NCBI RefSeq assembly: GCF_000485595.1
Contig: NW_014577200.1
Coordinates: 117,889 to 156,377, forward strand
Direction of reading: 5' to 3'
DNA: 38,489 bases
DNA from: Priapulus caudatus
Taxonomy: Eukaryota; Priapulida; Priapulimorpha; Priapulimorphida; Priapulidae
Below, piece by piece: positions 11,642-21,600 of this stretch. Position 1 is the stretch's first letter. Every line of letters begins with the position of its first letter. A model generated the notes under the pieces. That model saw nothing but the letters and a program-made list of their open reading frames with translations. It did no database searches and had not been told where the DNA came from. A program made the position numbers and the translations under genes.

Positions 11642-11970
11642 TGTGGCCGGGAAATACTCGGCCGAAGCCTGTGTGGTTTGCCTGTGTTGGGTGTGTGTGC
11701 GCTGGCGCGTGTGGTGGTGTGTGTGCTTGTGTGTGGCTGTGTGTGTGTGCTGTTGTGTGTGTGGTGTTGTGTGTGTTGTCGTGTGTGTGTGTGTTGTGTG
11801 GTGTGTGTGGTGGCGCGCGTGTCTTGTGTGTGGTGTGTGTGTGTGGTGTTGTGTGGTGTTATGCTAGTGTTATGTGCTCGTGCGCGTGTGTATCGTGCCG
11901 TGGTCTACGTGCCTGCGTTCGTGTGCATGCAATCGTGTGCGCTTGGCGTGCGTGGTGTACATATATGCAC
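11389..11970. repeat. Block C' GT-rich tract leading into the second glass copy
   Basis: Degenerate GT repeat (11400-11640), the shared GGCCGGGAAATACTCGGCC spacer, then more GT and the degenerate GTGCGTGC intron end seen at 3839-3945. In this copy block C runs straight into the glass intron and exon, unlike copy 1. Confidence 0.8.
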
Positions 11971-12006
11971 GTCTTACTAACGCCACGGCCCACGTGTTCG
12001 TTACAG

Positions 12007-12858
12007 AATGCCTAACAATCTCTGTTTCGCTCGTCATGGAGCGTCAACGTATCCCTGTCGATGTCAAATGGGATACGGTCACGCATGCCAACAGCAGTGG
12101 TCAGCGACGCCTGGCGGCCACCCCAGCACGACCAGTACCACGACCGAACACATCTTTACCAGTACCGCGCCATCAACCACGTCCCGAGCCGGAGTCGCAC
12201 GGGGATCGCAGCACGTTTCCGGCAGCCCAACATGTCGGGCGCAGGCGTTACAGACCGCAGAACTACCATCTGCTGCATCGCGTTCGTTTGTCTTTCGCAC
12301 TACATGCTTGAAGAAAGGCGGCGCGGCTCTACCGGCAGAACGTCGGCGGCGTGCAGGGGAGAAGTCTCCATCGTCATCGTCGTCGTCGGTCAGTCGGCGG
12401 CGGCGAAGATGGCTGGTGCGAGAAGCGATATTTATGTGCATCTGGGCTGGCAAGAGTACGCGCGTCCGAGCACGCTGAAGGCGACATGGCGCACGCATCG
12501 GCGAGAAACCGTTCCGCTGCACCGACTGCAACAAGAGCTTCTCACAGCGGCCAACCTGACGGCGCACATACGCCGCACTATCGGAGCGAAAGCCGTATCA
12601 CTGTCGATCTGCGATCGCCAGTTCTCGCCAGAGCCTCCTCGTTGCGATTCACATGCGGCATTTCACTCCGAGCGAGCGGCCCTACGCTGCCGACTGCTGC
12701 TCGAAGTCCGTTCTCCTATAGCTTAAAACGCGACGAAAGGCACATCTTCGCATTCACAGCGGAAGAGAAACCCTACCAGTGCAAGCTGTTGTCTGTTTGG
12801 AAGTTCTCGCAGAGAGTGGAAACCTTAAGCGACACTGCGCGTACACTCGAGCGGCTAA
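12007..12858 (+). pseudogene. gl: Frame-broken second copy of the glass exon (probably an assembly artefact)
   Basis: The region from the acceptor TTACAG (ends 12006) to CGGCTAA (ends 12858) is the same exon as 3976-4806, 852 bases against 831. It carries many one-base insertions and deletions, so every finger is split across frames. Recognisable pieces such as RPSTLK, CKLL and GEKPYQ appear in turn in different frames. The shared intron and microsatellite flanks are present too. Nearly all changes are indels, with no third-position bias. That fits uncorrected long-read sequence better than an old pseudogene, although a true decayed duplicate cannot be excluded. Confidence 0.85.
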
Positions 12859-13847
12859 CGAGGGGGAAATGAGTTGCCGCCCTCTCCTCCGCGACGAGTA
12901 TATCATCTTATTATTTCGCTATAACAACACACACACACACACACACAAACAACACCACACACACACACAACATGTAAACGTAAACGGTTTGATCTGTTGT
13001 ACATATGAAATCATCGTGAATGTGCAAGTACAAGTGACGCACGAGAGTGGACACGACGAGACTAGTCACCGAATCAAAAACGGAGAATCGGATAGTATCT
13101 TTAGTTAGGCTGTAGTCGAGTAGCAGTAGCAGAACTTTAAGAAGCGGACCACGGCAATCAATGTGTAATACTAGTGTAATAACATACATTCGGCGTGTCT
13201 CTTACTGAATTAAGAAAATGAAATATATAAGCTGTTGTTCCGACCATCACACCAACCAACAGTAGCGAATGCAGTACAATCAATGGTGTAAGGTAAATTT
13301 CATTATTACGACGGACATATGCCGAGCAGGTTGGGAGCAGGATTAGCTCGAACTACCTTAAATATTATTAGAGGAATTCGCCAACTATGTGCAGTTTGAA
13401 TTGTTAGGAGAAGCGTGGGCCGTGGACCACGTGACGAAGGCAGAAGAATTGACGGGAGAATGTGGGAGAGAGGCGATGGAGTTGTGATTAGGCGACGATA
13501 GTGAGAACGCGAGCGAGCGACAGAGATATAGCTAAAATAGGAGAGATACCCAGACAAAGTACGAGAGGAGAGAAGAGAGAGACGAGAGGACAGGAGAGAG
13601 AGAGAGAGGAGAGAGAGAGAGAAAGAGAGAAAGGAGAGAGAAGGGGGGGGAGAAAGATTGTTTCGTAGGTTCACCCATGCTTCGCTTCATGAAGAAGCTC
13701 ACAAATACGTAGACTATACAAAAGTCGTTCACCACACATTGCAGTAGAGTACCTTTTAAGATAAGATAACCCTTTACTACATGATACGTTAGCGCGTAAT
13801 TTCTGATGAAATGACATTATACGTAATCGATAATTATTCTCTCTCTT
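12859..13847. other. Possible glass 3' UTR, then a GA-rich tract
   Basis: A CA run (12927-12970) is followed by single-copy sequence to about 13500 with no open frame of note, possibly the true 3' UTR of glass. From 13550 to 13650 it is GA-rich. It ends at the N run. Confidence 0.5.
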
Positions 13848-14237
13848 NNNNNNNNNNNNNNNNNNNNNNNNNNNNNNNNNNNNNNNNNNNNNNNNNNNNN
13901 NNNNNNNNNNNNNNNNNNNNNNNNNNNNNNNNNNNNNNNNNNNNNNNNNNNNNNNNNNNNNNNNNNNNNNNNNNNNNNNNNNNNNNNNNNNNNNNNNNNN
14001 NNNNNNNNNNNNNNNNNNNNNNNNNNNNNNNNNNNNNNNNNNNNNNNNNNNNNNNNNNNNNNNNNNNNNNNNNNNNNNNNNNNNNNNNNNNNNNNNNNNN
14101 NNNNNNNNNNNNNNNNNNNNNNNNNNNNNNNNNNNNNNNNNNNNNNNNNNNNNNNNNNNNNNNNNNNNNNNNNNNNNNNNNNNNNNNNNNNNNNNNNNNN
14201 NNNNNNNNNNNNNNNNNNNNNNNNNNNNNNNNNNNNN
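13848..14237. other. Assembly gap (390 N)
   Basis: 390 undetermined bases. The X-filled open frames across it carry no information. Confidence 0.99.
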
Positions 14238-14328
14238 TGGCCTAGAGATAGATTACCAAGAGTATCGTCTGTATTTAGACAATAGAATAATAGTCTATCT
14301 AGTGTATGTCTAAGGAGAGACCACATAT

Positions 14329-14332
<4 letters not shown>

Positions 14333-14413
<81 letters not shown>
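14333..14413. repeat. GA microsatellite
   Basis: About 40 perfect GA units. They lie just right of the assembly gap, which suggests why assembly failed there. Confidence 0.95.
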
Positions 14414-14414
<1 letters not shown>

Positions 14415-15484
14415 ACGCGAGAGAGTGGGAGAGAGTAAGAGGCGGCCGGTGTTCGTTTTGCGTGCGGGTTTCGTATTTCCGATCTTAATTAAGACGAAAC
14501 CACAGAAGCTCGCAAATCGGTGGTTTTTTTTTACTTTCGAAAGGTATACGACACACGTTAGAGTAATGACACATTTCAGTTGTAATTGCGCGACACTGAA
14601 TGACTCGTTAACGCATAACCTATGATAATTACCATCATTCGTAATCAGTATTACGTATTGAAATGTACCGATAGATTAAAGAATGTGTATATTGTTTACC
14701 GACTAGAAGAATATCTCTTACGTTTATCGTTGTATATGTTACGCGTTCGTAAATGTGACGAATGAATGAATGAAATAGTGAATGAATAAATGAAAGAAAA
14801 GCTATTTATTTATAAAATACTATACCACGTACTTGCATACTTTATACTTGGTTTATGCATGTATTTTAACATTAAACCCCTAATGTTCCAGAAGATTTAC
14901 TACTTGCTAATAATAATTGCTTATGTGCCACTAGAAATAGAGCACCCCTACACAGCCCCCTTAATTATTACTGAAAACGCCTTTACGAAATTTTGTAATC
15001 ATATAAAATTGTGAAAATGTAGATCGCAGGAGATGGTATTTGAGGCACTTTTGAGTACACGTACAGCCTTCATTCTGACTACAACAATTCTCTTTTAGTA
15101 GAACAATTTATTTTTTAAATTTTGCTTCAAAATCTAGGTGCAGCTGTCCCCCCCCCCCACAGGCTACGGCCCTGGTGGTCATCTGAGTCCAAAGGAATTC
15201 ACAGTCCAAAATATTATAACATATTGAGAAATTTTACTTGGATTTTTCCTATTGGACCACAGTACCATATAGCTATTCCGTAAAACAGAGTTAGGCCTAC
15301 CTCGTAATTTATACTAGTCGTTGATTAGTCGTGCAACTGACGAATCAACATGGTGATATAATTTATTTCGCGATCAGCCAATAGCACACCGTGTTACAGA
15401 TGTGAACATGAGAATATATTGAATCGCCAAGAGATTGCGACGCAAAAGAAGCTCATCACATCATTAGTGAATTAATCAATATGC
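14414..15484. other. Intergenic sequence and HPSE upstream region
   Basis: AT-rich sequence with GAATGAAT/AAATGAATAA runs near 14760-14795 and a C10 run near 15150. No gene is recognised; the 74-codon frame at 14790 has no family features. The last 130 bases before the HPSE start may hold its promoter. Confidence 0.5.
15374..15385 (+). promoter_or_regulatory. CCAAT box upstream of HPSE
   Basis: TCAGCCAATAGC matches the NF-Y/CCAAT consensus with its preferred flanks and lies about 105 bases before the HPSE start codon. I see no clear TATA box. This is a motif match only. Confidence 0.35.
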
Positions 15485-15669
15485 ATGAGAATGACTTCGG
15501 TGTATTTTATGTTATTGTTGCTGGTTCCTGCTGCTCGCGTGAGTGGTCACAGGAAGGTATCAATTAGCGTTGAGACGGAGGCGGGGCAGCGCAGCGTAGA
15601 CGAGCGCTTTCTGAGTGTAGCCTTGGGCGCGTCCCTTATAAATCGTGAATGGAGAACCTTTGATGTCAG
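15485..15669 (+). CDS. HPSE: HPSE exon 1: signal peptide and first strand
   Basis: ATG at 15485 opens a 21-residue hydrophobic leader (MRMTSVYFMLLLLVPAARVS), then VDERFLSVALGASLI, which matches the human SPSFLSVTIDANL region. A second Met is at codon 3. An out-of-frame ATG at 15481 overlaps and could modulate initiation. The donor GTAGGC leaves phase 2. Confidence 0.9.
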
Positions 15670-18600
15670 GTAGGCAGTCGGTTCATCACTGTGTGTAGAC
15701 ATTGTAGTACGACACGAGTGTCGGCAATAATGGCACTTCGCTGCTCGTTGTGTGGTGAGGTGTAATTGTTAGCGTAAATTGATATAGTGGAATGGCCTTT
15801 GACTTCGAGGTACCGGGGCGTCGGTAGTCGGTACAGGTCTAGGACAGACTGAGTCACCACCCTTACACAGACACTTGGACCGTTTCAATAATAAAATGAT
15901 GGTTAATAAATACAATTAACTTGTCAGTACTAGACCTACCAGTACCAGTACCAGTAATAGCCTTAATGTTTGATTTGACCTAATATTGTAATAACTTCAC
16001 TTCAACACCGTCCAATACACCGCTGCAACACATAGCGCGCACGCCATTGTGCATGCACAAATACACAGTGATATAGAGTGTATATCACTGTGTATATCAC
16101 AGTGTGTATATCACTCTATATCACTGTCGAATCAAACATTAAGACTATTACTGGTACTGGTACTGGTGCTGATAGGGTCTATGTCCCCCAGGGTACTGCC
16201 GGAACGTACCCTGGTACTAAATACTATACTATCTAATATACCGGACCGTACCTCGCCTACTCCACTAACGAGTCTAGGGTGTCGCCTACGCCTACTCCCT
16301 AACCCTAACTCTTACCCTAACCCTAACCCTAACACTAACCCTAACCATATCAGCTAGATAGTTACCAGGGTACGTTCCGGCAGTACCCTGGGGGACATAG
16401 ACCCTATCAGCCTAACTAGTACTGACAAGTTGTATTTATTAACCATCATTTTATTATTGAATCGGTCCAAGTACCTGTGCACCCTCACTCGTGCCGTGGT
16501 ACTCATAGCTCTAGTAACTATAACCCACATACGGTTGCGGCTGCTAGTGCCAGCGGCAATCGTACGCGGGCTATAGTTAGTAACTAGAGCTATGGTACTC
16601 ATAGTCACAGGCACTTACTTGGGCCGTTTCCATAATCTAAGGATGGTAAATACAAATTGTATTTACTACCAAAATCTTAATGTTTATTAGCTCTAGTCTA
16701 GCCTCTAGGCTCTATAGGCTCTAGTACTATAACTATATAGCCCGCGTACAGTTGCCGCAGGGCTATAGTATAGAACATTCTATTACGAATTCCAGGGATC
16801 AACTTATTCACAGTTACTCGCGGCTATAAAACGTCTGTGGTAGGCAATTAATGCCTCTTATCCGAAGTGAATATGTCTTAAGTTATATCACTATCAGCTA
16901 CTAAAATTAAACCTCTAACTATCGTTGAAATGGTCTGCTTGCAGTATTTCTTGTGAACGCACATTATATTTACAAACTTCAAACGGCCATTTTTGGTGGC
17001 GCTGCAGCAGCGCCAGTCAGCACCAGCGGGTTGGTCCCTAGCATTCGTAATAGAATGTTCTATAGCCCTGCGGCAACTGTACGCGGGCTATAGTACTAGA
17101 GCTAAATGTTTATGTGCTCTTTTCTATCGCTTTATTGCCATGTAAATACCGTTCAAATGTTCCTCTATGACAGTCATGTGCCTGTGGCAACAAGGGCTAT
17201 AGTACTAGAGCTATTAGAACTTTCAATATTAAAATGATGGTAAATAAACACGAAATATGTTTACTTACAAAATATTAATGTTTATGTATTCTCTATCTTC
17301 TAATAATTCCACCTAAATGTCGTTGAAATGCTCCTCTGCAACACATAATTCAATGAATGCATGTCACTATGCACAGACTCCCAGAAAGATGAGAAGATTA
17401 CAATAGCAATTATGTGGCATTACGAGGCAGTAGAGAATACATAAACATGAGGACGTTAGTAGTATATATACAGTTTGTGTTTATTTACTATAATTTTGTT
17501 ATTGAAATGGCCTAAGTGCCCGTGTGCAGGCGGGTGGTTGTTATATTTTTCTTCATCTGCCCAATTATGTACACTGGCTAATGAAGTGATATATATTTTC
17601 TTACACGGCTACACCAAACTGTGCACGGGGTCGCTTGCTGACTTTTGGCAAGTGTATGCCCATCCAATTTAAAAATGCATAGAAGACTATAGTACGCTCG
17701 CTTGCACCTATCTCTGTCATCGTATATGGTCTGTAGGTCTCACCAGACATGCTTTGCATGCATTATAAATATAAAAGATTATTGTCCCATTACCTCTGAA
17801 TTCAGTGCTATCTCTGCTGTCTTTACAACTGGTAGATGTATATCACGGAAATCTGAACCAGGTAACAGAAGATTATCTACCAATTAGAAGTGGCCGCCGT
17901 GGCGACTGAGAAAAGGCTAATATCACCCAATCCCCTAGCTCTGTACTACCTAGGTAAACACGAACAATATGGGGATTTTATCTAAGTATCACTTGCATGA
18001 GTAGGTAGCACACGCGCTGGATTGGGTTTGAATGAGATTGTTAATGCGATAAATGCTGTTGCCAACAAAGACCGCGCTTGTAAGTGGGTGTGTTGGACAA
18101 TGGGGACAGCGGCAGCGGTGAGGATATAATGGGTCGCGTTTCATGGTCGTTCTGTAATCGGACGGAGTTAGCGCCATTCCCATGAATATCATGTGATGTG
18201 TAAAGCAACAATTACGGAAAATCGCATGGAAAATTTTATATCTCGCACTCGTAGCTCACTCGATGGGCATAAGTGGCACGTTTCTGTCATTGTTAGTTCG
18301 TGTGGCTTTTCGCACAAAAAGAATATGTGAGAAAGATGCAGGTGCTTGTAAGGAAGATGCACCAGGTTACTGGCTCTCTATAGTGATACATTTTCGAACG
18401 TCTAAGGTGGCAAGTACTTACTGAATTTCGCAGTCTGATGCACTCACTATAGATGCACGCACTATATACAGATGCACACAATGTGCACAGCAAACATCTC
18501 GGTATCCCCCTACAGTACAATTATAGCCGGAGAAATATAGACCCGAGTGGACTCGAGTAGACAAAGGGAGCGAGCTTTCGTTGAGGCAAATCTCTAGCTG

Positions 18601-21600
18601 TTACGGCATCCGGTGTGATTCCGTATGCTAGAGCTCTCACTCCTGCCAGAACTGGTATGTGCCAAGAGACAAAAGATGGTATAATGCACTGCATGAGTAG
18701 TCATAAAGATCCATGTTTGTCACGTGTCTCTATCTTCACTAGTAGCTGATTGGCGATCCCTGACACCCGTAGCACCATAATTACAATCTGCGCTCTTTCT
18801 CAATGGCACAATATGCGCTCTTTCTCAATGGCACAATATGCGCTTGTACGTGGGTTGTCAGCTATAATGAGGAGACAGCCGCTCGCTTCTTAATTACTTA
18901 GGTGCCAGTTGTCTGCTGGTGCATGTGGTACTCGGTACCATGTTTGCGTGTACGTGATGATGAAGGAAGAAACCCTAGTACGACGTAACCCCCCCCGGTC
19001 GACGCATGCATGTAGTGTGCACGTTATTGTTATGCTTATACCGCACATACATGAGACGTGCACCTATCGGCTACAATTATGTGTAATATGCAACGTTAGC
19101 TGGAATGCAGTCGTGTCTTAGTTCCGCGTCGAACCTTAGCGGCAGCTGGAAGGAGTCGCAGCAGGTGACTGCCTGCGGGTTTCAGCCTGCGTGCAACTGT
19201 GGCATGCATGCGTTTTTGCAGACGTCACATTAGATGCACGGGAATAGACTCGCCGCTCTAATGGACACGCTCTTCATGCAATTGCAGATCGGCGAAACTG
19301 CGACGTCTAGCCAACGCATTGTCACCAGCGTACCTTCGACTTGGTGGAACCTATTCGGACTTTCTCATCTTTCGTGAGGACGGTGATGCAGGGGGTGGGG
19401 GCGCCGGTGGGCAAACGGATTGTGAGGACAGCGACGCGGGGGATGGTGGCACCGGCGAGCAGACGGGTCATGAAGACGCCAGAGAGACGCGCTGGCTCGA
19501 TTCATATGGCGAGATTCGGCCTCCAAAGAACATCAGTAACTTCACGATGACAGGTGACAGGTGACAGACAGCCACCGCCCATGCCCCTGTCGGCCATAAC
19601 GCAGCCGTGTGGAAACGGAGGGGAGGGATATATATGCTCTGCTGAAGCCATTTCGTTTTTGTGACTAGTGTAAACGTCGGCATGCTGTTGTGATATTTTC
19701 TCAGCAAAATGACAAAATGCGAAGATATTTCGTCACAACAGAATTCTTTGCAAAATGAACGATTCAATGGAGTTCAAAGCAGAAAACTGTGAAATGCGGG
19801 TATTGTTCAAAACTGCTTATATGGTAAATATTTGGGTGTATATGATGTGATCAGATGTCCATTTTAAAAGGGCAAATTTGATACTCGTGTATTCCTGATA
19901 TAACCTGTTATAATTTTATCAGGAGTGTATAATATATAACCTAATAAAATTAGGTAAAGTAATACCCTGCATTACAATTCGCGCATACTTAAATTCGTGC
20001 ATATATATAATTTGTAAATTATGACCACCAAAACAAAATTATTATACAAATCAAATATTCGGGACAAAAGGGTTTTTCTATAATCAATATAATAATCAAT
20101 GTTTGCCAATGTTTACTTGCACCCATGAATATACATTCACAATCGGTGCACTGTCCCTAGTGTATTCCAGGTACAGGGTACTAATTCTTCCTCTAAACTC
20201 CCTTCACTGTGTTTTATAATTAAATAATCAATATGTTTGTCAGTGTTTTTTGCATTCATAATTGTTATTCCATTTGGCCAGATCCAGAGATTACCTACTT
20301 CTTTTGATCGTAGAAAGGTATCTCCAGTTATATATTAAGAGTCAGTGGAGAAAACGTGATTCATGTTACGAAATTCCATGCTACAAATGTTTCTTGGCAT
20401 GCGTTTCTTTCGTAATGTGTGGTATTAATGATCTGTAAAATTCATGTAACTAGGTGTAATGGCAACATTCAAGAAATGGCTTTATTTAGGTATTATCAAA
20501 TGACTAGGAAACGTTTTTAACATATTCATGGTACAGGTACTGAATTCATACTACAGCCATTAGTTGTAATAACTCTTATTTCTCAACCACCACAGCGAAC
20601 TAAAAAAAGTTTAGAATTTGATTTGTGCAGCAATGATTCACCAATTATTATTATAATTCTATCAGTGAATATATATTTTGAACCTGAATATATTATGGTA
20701 AATTCCTTAATTGTGCCCAAACTTGCTTATATTAAATACATTTTCTTGTACTTATTTTATTCTAAGACTATCAAGACAATACCTAATTCTACCGATGTAG
20801 CCCCTTCGCAGTAGGACAGTAGTACAGGTATAATGGGAGCGAAGCAGCTACACCGGTAGAGCTAGACAATACCATGCGTAATACCTGCTCACTAATGCTT
20901 ATAGGGTCTATGTCCCCCAGGCCCCGGGGTACTGCCAGAACGTACCCTGGGTATGGTCCGGTATACCGGAACGTACCCTGGTAACTATTTGATATGGTTA
21001 GGGTTAGGGAGTAGGCGTAGGCGACTCCCTAGACTCGTTAGTGGAGTAGGTGAGGTACGGTCCGGCATATTGGATAGTACCAGGGTACGTTCTGGTATAC
21101 CGGACCGTACCCAGGGTACGTTCCGGCAGTACCCTGGGAGACATAGACCTTCTCAGCCTCACTAATGTGTTTCTTCTGAATCGTGATTTCAGCGCACGAC
21201 TGGGATAACATCAACACATTTGCATCTGTGGTAGAGTGGCAACTGATTTTTGATCTGAATGTTCTGCTGAGAAATCATCTAAGATGGGATCCATCAAATG
21301 CCATGCAACTGCTAGCATACACAATGCACAGAGGTTATCATCCTGATTTTGAGCTAGGCAATGGTGAGAATTTAGTATAAACATACATAAATGTAAATTT
21401 ATATATGTGTGTATATATACATAAATAAATTTATATTTTTAGCTCACCTTGACATCGTCAAGCTGAGCTATTGCCATGGGTCGTCGTACGTCCGTCCGTC
21501 CGTCCGTCAACATTTCGCTTCGGTCAACGATAACTCAGGAACCGTTTGGCCCACATGTTTGAAATTGGGTATAGTTGTTACTGCTATGCTCCCATATTAA

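Larger units (their letters stand above)
15670..19287. other. HPSE intron 1: nested foldback elements, otherwise no gene
   Basis: The first half (15860-17540) is a stack of nested inverted-repeat elements listed separately. 17540-19287 has no recognisable gene. A 29-base direct duplication (about 18788-18846, core TGCGCTCTTTCTCAATGGC) lies near the right end. Confidence 0.7.

Noticed and set aside
12007-12858. A second functional glass gene
   Set aside because: The frame is broken many times within every finger, by one-base indels.
13811-14416. Frames across the N run
   Set aside because: Mostly unknown bases; no information.
16300-16345. CCCTAA array as a real chromosome end
   Set aside because: Only a few units, enclosed by MITE ends and by gene introns; it is interstitial.
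18787-18846. Tandem duplication of 29 bases in HPSE intron 1
   Set aside because: Real, but an ordinary short duplication with no sign of function.
21408-21600. Frame through the CCGT minisatellite at 21409
   Set aside because: Lies in a dispersed repeat and is not kept in the copy at 24776.
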